Source: Nemertoderma westbladi (lineage: Eukaryota; Xenacoelomorpha; Nemertodermatida; Nemertodermatidae). Taken from it: 64,000 bases of DNA. This document shows positions 1 through 11,495 of this stretch, one piece after another; positions within the stretch are counted from its first letter, which is position 1, and each line of letters begins with the position of its first letter. The stretch lies in contig JAUCBJ010002471.1 of the NCBI GenBank assembly GCA_032718475.1, positions 1-64,000 of the forward strand. Reading direction: 5' to 3'. Position numbers and translations under genes: made by a program. The notes beneath the pieces were generated by a model. That model saw nothing but the letters and a program-made list of their open reading frames with translations, was not told the DNA's origin and did no database searches.

Positions 1-272
1 CTCAATAATGACAAGTTAGTATCTATCTATCCTACTAGTTCCATGGAGAAGGTCTCCATACGAGTAACTCATGACAGAATGCCCAGTGAAGTTGAAGCTG
101 CAAGGCGCCGCTTCACCTCAATGATCAGCCATAACCGCATATCTTCTCCTGATAGTCAAACCAACGTTACAAATGCATTACTCAATGTTCCTAATGTCAT
201 TGATCAGTCATCTCAGGTAGACTGACTACCTACCAAGTCACACACAATTACACAAGAACACCCAACCTTACA

Positions 273-1564
273 ACCTAACGAACTACTTGTCTTCAACTGC
301 AATGCACAAAGTATTGTGAACAAGATGACAGAATTTAAAGCACGTATTTTACTTGACAAACCACATGTTGTTGCTATTAGTGAATCTTGGGGTCGTCCAA
401 CAATTGATATTTCTACCCTAAATGTAGAAGGCTACAATACATGCCGCAATGATCGTGGTAATGATATAATAGGAGGTGGGGTACTACTATACATTCAGCA
501 GTCTCCTCTGTATGCTTTTGAAGAATATGACCTTCCGCAACCTGTTGCTAGTTATGATGAATCGACATGTGCCATTCTCCGCTTTCACAATGATTCAACA
601 TTGGCGATACTATCTGTGTACTGTACAGGTCACCCAGTAGTTCTGACAACAATAATGTAAAGCTAATGGATTTAATTTTACATGTCAAGAATATTGCCAA
701 TGACTGTTTGATTCTCGGGGATTTTAACCTACCTAGCATTGATTGGTTTAATTTATGTAGTTCACCATCACCTGGTGCAAACAAGGTTGAGGGTGAGTTC
801 CTAGAATTCTTCCTTGATAATATGTTATCCCAACATGTATTTGAGCCCACTCATTGCCGTGTGACACACGGCAATCCCTACTTGATTTGATAATTACAGC
901 CTCGACTGATGACATCCAAGAAGTATTTCTTCAACCCCCTCTTGGGAAATCTAAACACAGCATCATTACATGTCGATACCTATTTGCTGCTGCCAATACC
1001 ACTTCAACAAACAATCTCAGATATGATCTATGCGATTTTAGACAATGGCGTGAGGATCTAGCCCATCTAGACTGGCCGGTTTTATTAGCAAATTTGGACC
1101 CTAATGCTGCATGGTTATTCCTAAAGAATACGCTCCATGAGGGTGTATCTCTACATGTTCCCACCCGTCCCTCAAAAAGCCGAAAAAATCGTTGGCTCAC
1201 CCCTGATGTATTGACAGCTGTTCATGTAAAACAACGCGCATTTAGCTACTGGAAGCGATATCCTGCTCAGCGGCCCTACCGGAGATACATATTGGCTCGA
1301 AACAAAGCAACCACTGTGTGTAGGAATGCAAAGCGGAATTTTGAAAGGAATATTGCCATGAGCTGCAAGAAAAACCCTAAAAAGTTTTGGTCGTATGTAA
1401 ATAAAAACCGAAAATCGAAATCACACATAGGACCTCTTAAAGATGCTAGTAACAAGAAGGTAGATTCCGACCAGGGTATGGCTGATTTACTTAATGACAC
1501 ATTTGCAAGTTACTTCACTAGGACAATAATCCTACAGCCGCACCTCCGCCCTTTCCTAACCTAG
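273..1564 (+). pseudogene. LINE endonuclease domain, frameshifted
   Basis: This is the N-terminal AP-endonuclease-like domain, which nicks target DNA during retrotransposition. Visible motifs in order are NAQSIVNK, ISESWG, the GGGVLLYI strand, LGDFNLPSIDW and a SLLDLII block followed by KSKHSIITC. The domain reads through three frames, with breaks near 640 and 865. A third break near 1530-1545 lies before the reverse transcriptase. The region 1050-1500 carries the basic linker (SRKNRWLT, KKNPKKFWSYVN) typical of this LINE group. A short piece at 43-225 could be the end of an upstream ORF. The host would not use this copy. Confidence 0.82.
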
Positions 1565-2821
1565 ATTGCCCCATAATTGACTCTCTTGACATTACAAGTG
1601 AAAACGTCTTGAAAACCCTCAGTGAACAAAACCCGAATAAATCACCAGGCCCTGACCAAATATCAGCCATGGTGGTTCATGAACTAGCAAGTGTTAATGA
1701 ACTAGCAAGTGTTATCGCAGCCCCTGTCCAAATAATCCTTCAAAGTTCATTCGACACTGGAATTATACCTGAAGACTGGTTGACTGCAGATATAACCCCT
1801 ATTCCGAAAAAACCACCGAAACATAATCGAAACAATTACCGCCCCATTTCCCTGACATGCATCATAGCAAAATGCTGTGAGAAGCTCGTCCGTTCACCAC
1901 TGCAACATCATTTTGAACTGAACAACTTGTTTGACTGCTCGCAATACGGGGGACGCCATGGGAGGTCAACAGTCCAGCAACTATTGCATGTCTTAGATAA
2001 CATAAGTAACGCCTTGGATGACCCTAATGTAGAAGGCTGTGATGTCATATATTTGGACTTGAAACGGGCATATGACTCTGTTTCCATTCGTTTACTATTA
2101 CACAAACTGTACGCATATGGTGTACGAGGAAAACTGTTACGGTGGATAAAAAACTTTCTTAGTAACAGAACTCAACGTGTTGTTATTAATGGTAAATCTA
2201 GTAAATACATACCATTAGAAAGTGGCCTTCCCCAAGGAACAGTGCTGGGTACCTTACTGTTCATAGTCTTCGATAATGATGCTCCGTTGTTATTGAATCC
2301 TTGTGCAGCCTGTTTGTTGACGACCAAAAGTTATACAGACACATTAGTTCTGCCAGAGATGTTTCCATTTTACAGAATGACCTTAATGCATTGAGTACTT
2401 GGGCCAATGAATGGAAACTTACATTTAACGTAACAGTAAACTCCCAACATTAATATACAGACGAATCCGTGGCAACCTCATCACAGTGTGGAACCTAACC
2501 CATGGCAAGGCGGCCTTTCATTGGAAACAACTATTTTCGCTTGTTGTCGACACTCACCACCACAATACTAGAGGAAACTCCCTAAAGCTACACAAACAGG
2601 CCCTCAATAAGAACTTGCTCGTTTGCAAAAACTCATTCGCAAACCGAGTGGTAAACGTCTGGAACCGGTTACCCAACGACGTTGTAACCGCGACCACCGT
2701 GAATGCTTTTAAAATAGGGCTCGATCGCTTCATGCCAACTATTATGAACATTTATGACGACTCTCCCGCACGTCAAGATAACAGCCTTTTATTTTCAGTT
2801 GACAGATACTTCTTTAAGTAA
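1530..2821 (+). pseudogene. LINE reverse transcriptase and C-terminal tail, broken
   Basis: The frame opens with a proline-rich stretch and NKSPGPDQIS. NYRPISLTC, YLDLKRAYDSV (motif A aspartates) and SGLPQGTVLGTLLF (motif B, with the usual Pro changed to Thr) follow. The motif C block FADDQKLY is still readable at DNA level near 2315-2340 but in another frame. About 100 codons appear deleted near 2445, since the text jumps to the tail with YRRIRGN, TRGNSLKL, NRVVNVWNRLPNDVV and a final FKIGLDRFM. This tail is diagnostic of CR1/Jockey-like LINEs. The tail ORF stops at 2821. Confidence 0.85.
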
Positions 2822-3134
2822 TTATTTCATTTTATTTCCATCAAACTTTTAACCCTTGATACATACCTATAGTATATCTTAATTTTTCTCGAATTTTATT
2901 CATATATTTTATTTCCACACCTGCGATTTTTATACATCTATGATTTTTATAAATATAATTAAAGCATTATTACATAAGTTTTTTTTTAATTTTGTTTTCC
3001 CGGCTTTAAAATGCAATTGCGTAACTTGGCAGAATCTTCGAATACTGCAATGAATTTAGAAATATACTGTAAATTTAATGATTACATTACATATTATGTG
3101 GCTGGTTCGAGGAATATATTTCTTGTCTTGACTT

Positions 3135-3246
3135 AATATTTATTTTTTTTTATCGAATTTTATCTTTAATTAATTAATCTATTTTTTTTATTTATATTTT
3201 ATCGAATTGTATCTTTAATTAATTAATCTATTTTTTATTTATATTT
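3135..3246. repeat. Tandem duplication in LINE 3' UTR
   Basis: A unit of about 55 bp, containing ATCGAATTTTATCTTTAATT followed by AATTAATCTATTTTT, is present twice in a row with few differences. It lies in the AT-rich 3' UTR of the LINE. Confidence 0.6.
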
Positions 3247-3540
3247 TATTCCCGCCCTAAAACGCAACTGCGTAACTTGCCAGCCATTGCGAAAAACCAA
3301 TTGTTTATAATATCTGAATATGTATAAGTATTTATCTTGGTGCAATGCAGACTGTATAACAGAACGTGTATATATTACATTACAGTACGTACGTAAATTA
3401 CCTTCATATTGAAATTTAATTTTACTGTAATTTTGTCCTAATCATGGATTATCTTTATTTCTGTCATTTGTGTTTGTATGTTTGACTTTTGAGACATATT
3501 TTTATTGATACTGGCGTAATTAAACTAAACTAAACTAAAC

Positions 3541-4507
3541 CAAAAAGTTAGCAGAAGGTCCTCAGTACGAAGATTGTTTATATTTTCATAAGATGACATA
3601 CATGCCTCCCGGAAAGGTTTTTTAGTTGTGTGTGTCCTCGAAAGTTCTGTCTGACTGTAGGTCTTTCATTGGTGTGTTACTATTAGGTTGGGCTAAGAAT
3701 TAAAATTTGTCTGAGCGATTTGACCATTGCGTTTTAGATATGTGCTACATACAGTATGTGCTGCAGTGTCATGTGCAACTAATTCGAAAATGGTCCGGTA
3801 TATTATAATGCTTTATTGGTGCACCCGTCCATATACTATACCACTCTTGGGGCTGCAATAAACTCACCCTTTCTATGCCGTAAACTGCGATCATACATTA
3901 GATTGATGGCTAGCTCCGATTACTGCTATACAACAGTTGATGAAACAAAGAATTGCGAGAGAGAAACTTATGTATTGTACTGTATCATCTATCAATCGAT
4001 AGGCCCGTTAATTAAACATCATTTAAAATAATTATTAGTCTTATTCTTTGCGGACTTCTGCTTTACAATTTAACCTTAACAAATACGACTGTTCTTGTAT
4101 AAAAGCTGTCTTCCAGGTCATACCGCGAGGACCATAAAATCTATACATTTACAATATGTGTCCGATACACATACACACACTTGTGACGTCATCATCATCA
4201 TACATACATCACACATAGTGAAGTCCTCGAATCGTTGTAAAAAATAAATACTTTAATATTGATTTATGTCCTTAGAAAACTAGTAGGAAATGGAAAGGGC
4301 AGAAAATTGAAGTCAGTCATATAATTTTCATTTGAATAGACCAAATTTTGGAACATATATGAGACGTCCCCACAGCGTGGTACTGTATATTAAGTGGCGT
4401 CCTCGGTTGTCGCAGTTCGCACGTATGGGTGTATGTTCGTATGTTTGTATGTATTTATAGACTAAAATAATAGAAAAACAATAAACTTAACCAGTAAAAT
4501 TATAGTC
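3541..4507. other. Intergenic, no gene recognised
   Basis: This is AT-rich unique-looking sequence between the LINE end and the hAT-type element. The only open frame longer than 60 codons (3816-4031) has no recognisable composition or motifs. Short ATC/CA-rich microsatellite-like runs occur near 4160-4200. Confidence 0.5.
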
Positions 4508-4515
4508 CTAAGAAA

Positions 4516-5048
4516 CAGTGCTGTTCAACTAATTTTGTAGTGACAATTTAACAAAACCCAACTAAATAATTAAAAATGACTAGTTAACTAACTTTTTCAA
4601 CTAATTCTGAGGTGTCTAGTTAAATAAAAGTTAAAAAGTTAACTAAAACTTAACTAAAACACAATTTTGAAAAATTCATGTAACCATAGCAACGGGTTGT
4701 TATACAACAATTACGGTATCGACAGTCACTGGGCCCAAACCACAGTCAGTCGTTTTTGATGGACAGCACTGTTACAATAGGTGATAGGATGATAAGTAAA
4801 CGGCAAATAGGCCTCTTATAGAAAGGCCATTACTTTTAAGAAGGCCGAATAGTACAGTGTGATCGGTAATGGTGGTATGGCTAATGTTTGGAATTTAGTT
4901 AGAATTTAGTTGAAAGTTCAACTATTTTTCTTCAAAAAACGCTTTAACTAACTAAATTCGTCGCGACAAATTAACTAAAACCACTTTAACTAAATAACAC
5001 CAAATGACAACTTAACTAGTTGACCTTTCAACTAGTTTAACAGCACTG
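4516..5048. mobile_element. Non-autonomous hAT-type transposon with 8-bp TSD
   Basis: The ends are inverted repeats beginning CAGTGCTGTTCAACTA at the left and ending TAGTTTAACAGCACTG at the right. They are flanked by a perfect 8-bp duplication CTAAGAAA (4508-4515 and 5049-5056). A CAG-type terminus with an 8-bp TSD is the hAT hallmark. The 533-bp interior has no transposase. It is full of subterminal AACTAA/TTAGTT repeats in both orientations, which are probable transposase-binding repeats. A perfect X-box-like motif GTAACCATAGCAAC lies at 4680-4693. Confidence 0.9.
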
Positions 5049-5106
5049 CTAAGAAAAATAAATATTATTGTAAAGAGTCCTAAGAAAAATAAATATTATT
5101 GTAAAT
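5049..5106. repeat. Short tandem duplication next to the hAT element
   Basis: CCTAAGAAAAATAAATATTA and the following bases are repeated twice, about 30 bp apart, immediately right of the element. The TSD sequence therefore occurs once more than the insertion alone explains. Confidence 0.6.
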
Positions 5107-5269
5107 AGTAGATTTCTTTAGTATCATTATCCAGTAGTATCTTTATCATATACATACCAAAGATAAATAGAGCAATTCATACAATCTATAATGAAACATA
5201 ATATTTCTTGGAATTAAATATGTCAATCCTTAGTTAAATATTTTGAAACATTCGAACCTTCTAGAATAT

Positions 5270-5275
5270 TTTATT
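5270..5275 (-). promoter_or_regulatory. Poly(A) signal overlapping the stop codon
   Basis: The minus strand reads CAATAAA across the TAA stop of the 215-residue gene, so AATAAA and the stop share bases. Confidence 0.6.
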
Positions 5276-5918
5276 GTCTCTGGTAAAGCCCTTCTGCGAC
5301 GAGACAAATCAGGGCCATAACCAAAGCCCAGGGTGGTGCGACATTTTTGGAACCGCTCTCAGTAACCAATGAGGTTGCAGTGTGATTCTCTGTGGTCGTT
5401 GATTGGATGTTGACAACCCTTTCTTTCCAAACAATTGGAGAGCACGGCCCGTCGCAACATCTGTACTGGCAAGCTTCGTATGTCACTGTGGCATCATTCT
5501 TCATCCAGTTTACAAGATTGAACAATTTCACCTGAATGTCATCTCTATACTCTTCACCCACATCGCGAAGTACAACCTGCAGGTAGTAAGTACAGGCATC
5601 TTCGATAAGCGGTACACATCGTTTGTTGGAGCAAACATGATCATGAACCTCAACGGTGACTTCGTCGACATCAGGCCCCTCAAAATATCCGGAGACAATG
5701 TATGCTAACACATGGCAATCAAAACAACCGGTCACATTGGTTGTATCTTTATTGAAAAGAGCATTAACTTTTATAAATCTCTCTATTTTATCTGCTATCA
5801 TTGTTTTTATGTCGTCGTATTCAGAGGAAACAGTCCACGTCACTCCATAAGGGCAGGTAAAGTTGGAAGCAGCCATTTTTGCGTGGAATGCAAATAATAG
5901 AGTGGAGATCACTTGCAT
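5271..5918 (-). CDS. Secreted cysteine-rich protein, probably GPI-anchored
   Basis: The 215-residue product has a short N-terminal hydrophobic stretch (residues 1-17) usable as a signal peptide. An extracellular region follows with ten cysteines (22, 65, 68, 96, 101, 109, 150, 154, 155, 159), enough for five disulfides. Three N-glycosylation sequons lie at N19, N61 and N178. The C terminus is a Ser/Thr-rich stalk, then a 15-residue hydrophobic tail (about 195-209) ending in a few polar residues. This is the layout of a GPI-anchor signal, although a short type I membrane anchor is possible. The family is not recognised. The gene is a single exon, and on the coding strand the poly(A) signal AATAAA overlaps the stop codon (5270-5275). 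The first Met is chosen because it alone precedes the hydrophobic segment. Confidence 0.72.
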   Translation of the reverse strand: MQVISTLLFAFHAKMAASNFTCPYGVTWTVSSEYDDIKTMIADKIERFIKVNALFNKDTTNVTGCFDCHVLAYIVSGYFEGPDVDEVTVEVHDHVCSNKRCVPLIEDACTYYLQVVLRDVGEEYRDDIQVKLFNLVNWMKNDATVTYEACQYRCCDGPCSPIVWKERVVNIQSTTTENHTATSLVTESGSKNVAPPWALVMALICLVAEGLYQRQ

Positions 5919-7009
5919 TTTATAAATTGATTCTGTTATCGCAGTGATGTGGTATGCAGAATTCTAAAACAGCCGTGTTATTATTAATCTACAGTAGTCT
6001 GATAGTTAAGAGGCCTACACTAGTACTGTAATATAAAAACAAGGTACTGTAAAGCGAGCGATATCGACAGTAACAGGGACATTGACAACAATATCTTCAG
6101 CATTCAAACAAGCTGTGTAATTCACATTTAAGTTAATTATAGTTATTTTTGCAGATAGGGGGGAAATTGGACGCTATAAAAATTCATCCCTCTCAAGGGG
6201 AAATTTGACGCAAATAACAGTTGATTACTCTCAAAAGTAAAACTGTAACCTTTTCATTTCTGTTTAGTTTATTGTTTTTGTTAAAATAACGTGCCACTGT
6301 AAACTGGTCCTTTCCCTAAATTGATTTTAACATTGAGGCGGGATATTAATTTGCCAAGATAGGATTTGCGTCCAGTCCCCGCCCCCCTGTCTCTATTTTT
6401 GTTATCTTGTTTTGTCCAAATATCATTCTAACAATAATATTTAAATTACCAAACTATTAACATGTAAATAAAGTTTCTACTGTAATGAATAATAATATAA
6501 TATACAAAATCTATTACATTAAGTCACAGAGAGCATAGCTTTTATTATGTACAGTACTACTCTAACAAACTTGAATTCCATCGACCAGCAATGGTAACTC
6601 AAGGTCAAGGAACTACAGAACATTCTTATCAAGCAAATTAGATATCAGCAAAGTATTATGGATAGCAACATTAACTCCCCTACTCTTCGTAAACAAGGAA
6701 AATTATGAAGCACATCCCTGCAGGGGTCGAATTGGAATTATACCATAAGGAATTCAAGAGTTGGCTGATATTGACTCCATTGCATGCACTGCACTGTACA
6801 GTTGTAGGCCTACTGTATTACGGTGGGATGTAAATGTAGAAATTCACATGCTGTAGCGGTAGGCCTACATTTTAGGGTGCACTGGCCTCTGGCCACCAGA
6901 GGAGGTGCTTCGTCTAGTAAAATTTTTTACTTTAACTCCCTTTATTCCAAAATTGTAACATCACTCAATGCCGTTACAGTAGTTATTAACAGCGAGTTGT
7001 TATTTAACA
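5919..7009. other. Intergenic, no gene recognised
   Basis: AT-rich sequence with no supported coding region. The 66-codon frame at 6823-7023 lacks any motif. A lone AGGCCTAC-type motif recurs here, as elsewhere in the window. Confidence 0.5.
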
Positions 7010-7179
7010 CTTTACAACCTTAGAGGACATTACAGCATTGTATTGGCCTGTACATTTAGTATTGTATTGGTGTATTATCATTTATGTAATGTCGGGACAT
7101 TACATAAATGATATTACACTAATACAATACTAAATGTACAGGCCAATACAATGCTTTAATGTCCTCTAAGGTTGTAAAG
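7010..7179. repeat. 170-bp near-perfect hairpin (MITE-like)
   Basis: The sequence from CTTTACAACCTTAGAGG to CCTCTAAGGTTGTAAAG is a palindrome with arms of about 84 bp. The centre lies near 7094 (GTCGGGAC), there is essentially no loop, and only a few mismatches occur. It resembles a small folding MITE or a very long microRNA-like precursor. No clear target duplication is visible at its ends. Confidence 0.85.
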
Positions 7180-7368
7180 TCGAATGTAAAGATGCGAAGT
7201 CCCGTGTCCCGATCCCGTCATGGTTACCACATAAACAATAGTTGAAATTTATTATTAATTGCCTGACAACCAACCAGATAGGCCTACTGCATTACTTACG
7301 GGTAGCTATTAATAACCAGTAGCTATAAACTATTAACATGAATCCAAACGCACCCAGGTTCGTATTTA

Positions 7369-7409
7369 GGGGGGGGGGGGGGGGGGGAGGGAGGGAGGAA
7401 GGGAGGGGC
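7369..7409 (+). repeat. Poly-G tract and G-rich run
   Basis: About 19 consecutive G are followed by GGGAGGGAGGAAGGGAGGGG. This could form a G-quadruplex. Any ORF through it reads as low-complexity glycine or proline and is not a gene. Confidence 0.8.
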
Positions 7410-7885
7410 CGAGGCCCCAGGCTTATCCCACCACAGGGGCCCCCTCACCACGATCCCACAACTATAAGGATCGACCGAACTATAGAGGGGCCGAACCGGA
7501 ACCGAACTGAAACCGAATATGGCAATTTTGAATTTTTCCACTTATTTTTCCCAAATTATATGAAAACAAAAATAAAAAGTTGTACGTATTGAAGTGTGAA
7601 ATGTGAGGTGTAGTGTGAAAAACATTAAATATTTTTGTACAGTAGAGTTTGTGTTGTACGTTTTTGATTTTCAGTTTTTATACTGATATAAACAGGAACA
7701 TCTTCAAATTTCTAATTTCAACGCCTTCCGAAAATTTCCGGAAAAGTATATTTTATCCGTAGTTACACCCACAAGAGACAAGACAACGTACCACCTAAAC
7801 ACATCTAAGCAGGAATCCCTTACTCTACTTGTGTTTTACTATATGTTTTCAGAATGTGCTTAATAAAATAATTTATAAAATAAGA
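7410..7885. other. Intergenic, no gene recognised
   Basis: AT-rich sequence without supported features between the G-rich run and the GGAAATTTCC repeats. Confidence 0.4.
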
Positions 7886-8062
7886 AATTTCCGGAAAATG
7901 TATAGGAAATTTCCGGAAATAAGTATAGAAAATTTCCGGAAATATGTATAGGAAATTTCCGGAAATATGTATAGGAAATTTCCGGAAATATGTATAGGAA
8001 ATTTCCGGAAATATGTATAGGAAATTTTCGGAAATATGTATAGGAAATTTCCGGAAATTTAC
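7886..8062. repeat. Tandem repeat, unit AGGAAATTTCCGGAAATATGT
   Basis: About seven copies of a 22-24 bp unit built on GGAAATTTCCGGAAAT, each unit itself partly palindromic. Minus-strand ORFs through it encode a YTYFRKFPIHIS-type repeat and are treated as artefacts. Confidence 0.88.
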
Positions 8063-8429
8063 ACACATTTCCTGACTCACATTTCCTACTAATATATTTA
8101 CATCTACATTCAGGTTTCTTTGAAAGGTATTTGCAATAAATATATTGAAAATTTAGGGTAATGAAAACGAGAGAATATGTCTCTTTCAGTATAATATAGT
8201 CTGTGAGACGTGCTTGGCGCCGTATGTACAAACTCCATATAGTAGAGCCCAGGTCCCCCACCACTGAGACCCGGCCAACAGGCCACCCACCACTCTAAAT
8301 CCGGCCCTGACCCCGAGTGTCTTATACTATAAAATAATTAATTGAAAATTAGTTGAAAATGATGTTTTTACCCTAACCAACATTAATTAATTAATCATTA
8401 ATTAATTAACTGAATTTATCTTATCTTCC

Positions 8430-8665
8430 CGAAGGCCACAGACAAATTCAACTTTTCATTTTTTTCTAAACTTTTGCCAGACTACATGTGTACCAAGTTT
8501 GGATAGATTTCATTAAAGATTTGGCTGAGTTATTAACGTTTAAAATTTGACATATCAGAACAACAGAATAACAGACACACAAATTGAGTTAGTGGTACTC
8601 GTATGCTAAGCTGCTTACTTTCGTGGCTCGCCCCTTATGCAAAAAGTTTCCGATAGAATTTTCAC
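8430..8665 (-). repeat. Dispersed repeat family, inverted copy
   Basis: The reverse complement of this stretch matches 57830-58020 over most of its length. Shared words include GGGGCGAGC, TTAGCATACAGGTAC-like, GTGTGTCTGTTGCTCTGTTG-like and AACTCAGCCAAAT. A weaker copy of its beginning follows the element that ends at 11495. It is a non-coding dispersed repeat of unknown class. Confidence 0.6.
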
Positions 8666-10794
8666 ATATTAAAAAAGATTTTTGTTCGCCATGAAAGTAC
8701 ATGATTGGCTGGCAAATTATGGTCTGAGCATAGCAACATGTGAGGTACTCGATCCTGAATTGGTTTCTTTTTAAAATCATATTAACCATATTTAAACTGA
8801 ATAAACATTATACAGTAGGTGATATTATTTTCTTATCACCTAGGTTACAGGTTAACTACTAAAAATTCCACTTCAATGCCGAATCTAAAACAGAACATTA
8901 TGCTTAAGGACAATATAATTCCAACGTTTCCTAGTTTTGCAACATTGGGAGCACATACAGTAATAGGGATTAGTTTCCAAAATTGCAAAAATTTACCCTA
9001 CAATTAATTTCGACGATGTATTTGTCACAGTTGCCGTGGTAACCGGGTTTCAAAACGTGCCCCATCGGATTCTCCGATAGTGATTTGTGTGGGGTAGGTC
9101 AAGGTTAGAATTCCGTAGGATTATAGGAAATGTATGAACTGAAATGTATGACTTTCTGTTGCCATGGTGAAATGGTCTTTTTAACCAACAACCCGATTTG
9201 GGCTGATTTTGGATATGTTGATAAGCATAAAATTTGGTCCTAGAAAAAGTTAAATTAAATTCTGCTGCAATTTGTCCGAGGTTGAGCCCTTTTTGACTGA
9301 ACTATACAGAATGAAATAAGATTTTGAGTGGGATCTAGCGGGTCAAAAATTTCCATGCTTTTCAAAAAACTAAAATTAAAATTTTTTGCAAGTAATTGAA
9401 CCATGTAAGCGGATCCATCCCGCTACACGCCACCTACCGGGAGAATGGGGAGGTGGACTGATTTACGAATCAGTTCAGGTATGTAAGCAATATTACATAC
9501 CAGAGAATGTAGGAAGCAATGTTAGCCGGTTGATGATGGTTAATACCCATCTCAGGGGAAAGGGGCTAACATACCGGGATATGGAATTAGTAAGGATGGA
9601 TGGGCCGGCCAATGGGAAGACCACAGATGGTGGTGAGTGTATCGATGCCAGGTATACGTGTGGGGGGGGGGGGGGGGCTGTGTAATATTCCCCCTAATTT
9701 TCAATATATACAGTATATATATATATGGCTATCACGTGCTACAGTTATGTAGTTACTGTAGTTCAGTTGGCTATTATTTATGTACAGTGTCACACAGTTT
9801 CTTACCGTCGTCCGTAGGATTATTATACTGATTGAGCTGTACTCATTTAACGGTAATATTAAAAGCTATATTAACAACGATATTTATACTTTATTTCAAC
9901 CGGCCTACGGCCTTCAGTATATTCCAAGATACCACACGCGGCGACGCCTAGAGAACTACGACCAGAGGTTTACCCGGTCGGGATCCATCGCTAACTCAGA
10001 TCCCGTCACAAACCAATATAAACGCAAGTCGAAAAAACTTGCCCTAGTTTGGCTAGTTTTGAAATCGTCTCGTGGAGAGGAAAATAAAAAAAAACGTTTG
10101 TCAATTAACGATTATGACTGTATTAACGATTTTACAGAAAAAAATTGATTTTATATAAAATATTGTCTTTTTTTTTCAAAATTTTTTATTTTAAAGATCA
10201 TTTATGTTATCTTTAATTTGAGATAATAACGAACAACATCGGTAGCAACATTTGTTTGCTATTTTGGCCACCTCTGGACCACTGAGCATAGTGTGCAACG
10301 GCAAGATTGAAGAAGGACAAACGTCCACCAAAAAGACCCCCTTGGTAGAATGATCACCACCAGATCCATATAACCCCCGGCAGTTCGCCCAGCGCCAGCT
10401 AATCTGACAAACGCAGTTAATATATATTTTCAAGAATAAATAATGCAAACTGTAGACATAGAAATAAGTGAATGTAATGTTCTAGAATTTGTGTTAGGCC
10501 AACTGGTATAAAGTGTAGACCGTGTCACCATTAATGTATTGTTAATTTTACACTATGTTTCGCAATTTTTCTAGGTAATAATGCCGCTATTAATTTTAAG
10601 CTATTAATTTAGAAATAGTGGGCTAGTGTTTTGTTTCAAGGTAGCTAGCTAGCTATAGTATTTAATTAAAACACCATTATTTTATTAAATGGTACAGTGT
10701 TTATAATGTTTAAACTTCATATTAATATATTCAAAAAACTAAATAACAACAAAATTATATGCATGAGTTCTATATTAGTTTTTTTGGCTTGAGT
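8666..10794. other. Intergenic, no confident gene
   Basis: Mostly AT-rich sequence. The interval 9386-9640 is less AT-rich and has two good donor-like sites (CAG|GTATGT near 9477 and GTG|GTGAGT near 9631), but no protein family can be recognised. A perfect X-box-like motif GTTGCCGTGGTAAC sits at 9030-9043. A poly-G run of about 17 lies at 9661-9677. A TTCTAGAA motif lies at 10480. Confidence 0.45.
9661..9677 (+). repeat. Poly-G tract
   Basis: A run of about 17 G, one of several long homopolymeric G/C runs in the window. Confidence 0.8.
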
Positions 10795-11495
10795 TTCATA
10801 TATCGCTACATTTTTAAAACCTACTGTATATCCTTGTTACTATGGGAACGTTGAAGAGTTCTAGAACAATATAAATGTATTATATACTATTCTATTATAC
10901 TATTAATATATTATTATACTATTATACACATAAATAAAATATAATGTTCTAGAACATATAGATAGTTTCTTATTTAATTTTAAAATAGCTAGACAATTTA
11001 AAGAAATATATTTTTGTATAAATTTCTGAATACATTTGAATTAATATTGATTTATAGAGTTTATTTGTATACAGATGTACATTAACTAATTAGTTTATTT
11101 ATCCATTGGGTATTGGCTTTTGTTGGCCTTTAATATCTCATGGAATCAGTTTAATTTTCCTTTTCTTATCTGTTGCCTCCACATATATTCTTTCAGTTTT
11201 TCGGAGAATTTATCATTGTGGTTTAATGCACTCCTCACACAAAGCTCTGGCGCCGGATATTTTTCTTATTTTTCTCTGTACCTGTCTTTTAATTGCCATA
11301 TTTTGACTTTTGTACATTTCGCAACCCAATAAATTTGAAAAATAACTAGCTATATATTCTAGAACATTATATTATTTATTTTATTTATGTTCTAGTATAG
11401 TGTATAATATTAATATTAATATTTTGTTCTAGAACTCTACAATGGTACCATGGTAACAATGACGTATGTTATAAAAATGTAGTGCTATACGGAAC
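10795..11495. mobile_element. TTCTAGAA-rich inverted-repeat element, copy 1
   Basis: The outer ends are inverted repeats: a TACATTTTTAAAAC-like left end against TATAAAAATGTAG...ACGGAAC at the right. Next inside lie TTGTTACTATGG against CCATGGTAACAA, then TTCTAGAAC boxes facing each other (10859, 10947, 11357, 11427). Read on the minus strand, 11100-11330 carries a degenerate protein remnant containing SEKLKEYMWRQQIRKGKLN. That resembles the C terminus of IS1595/Merlin-type transposases, so the element may be a derivative of such a transposon. The left edge is approximate. Confidence 0.65.

Larger units (their letters stand above)
1..3540 (+). mobile_element. Degenerate non-LTR retrotransposon (LINE, CR1/Jockey-like)
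   Basis: The element encodes an AP-type endonuclease, then a reverse transcriptase, then the usual C-terminal tail, all on the plus strand. The 5' end lies at or beyond the window edge. The coding part ends at 2821 and is followed by an AT-rich 3' UTR. The end is marked by short tandem units of the TAAAC type (3520-3540), a common LINE 3' terminus. At least three frameshifts and one internal deletion (near 2445) separate pieces that belong to one polyprotein, so the copy is dead. The clade is assigned from overall motif layout; CR1, L2 and Jockey-type elements share it. No target duplication can be checked because the left end is missing. Confidence 0.88.

Noticed and set aside
7820-8264. Repetitive 86- and 134-codon ORFs
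   Set aside because: Products of the GGAAATTTCC tandem repeat.
9386-9640. Exon-like stretch with two good donor sites
   Set aside because: No convincing acceptor phase, neighbour exon or protein family.
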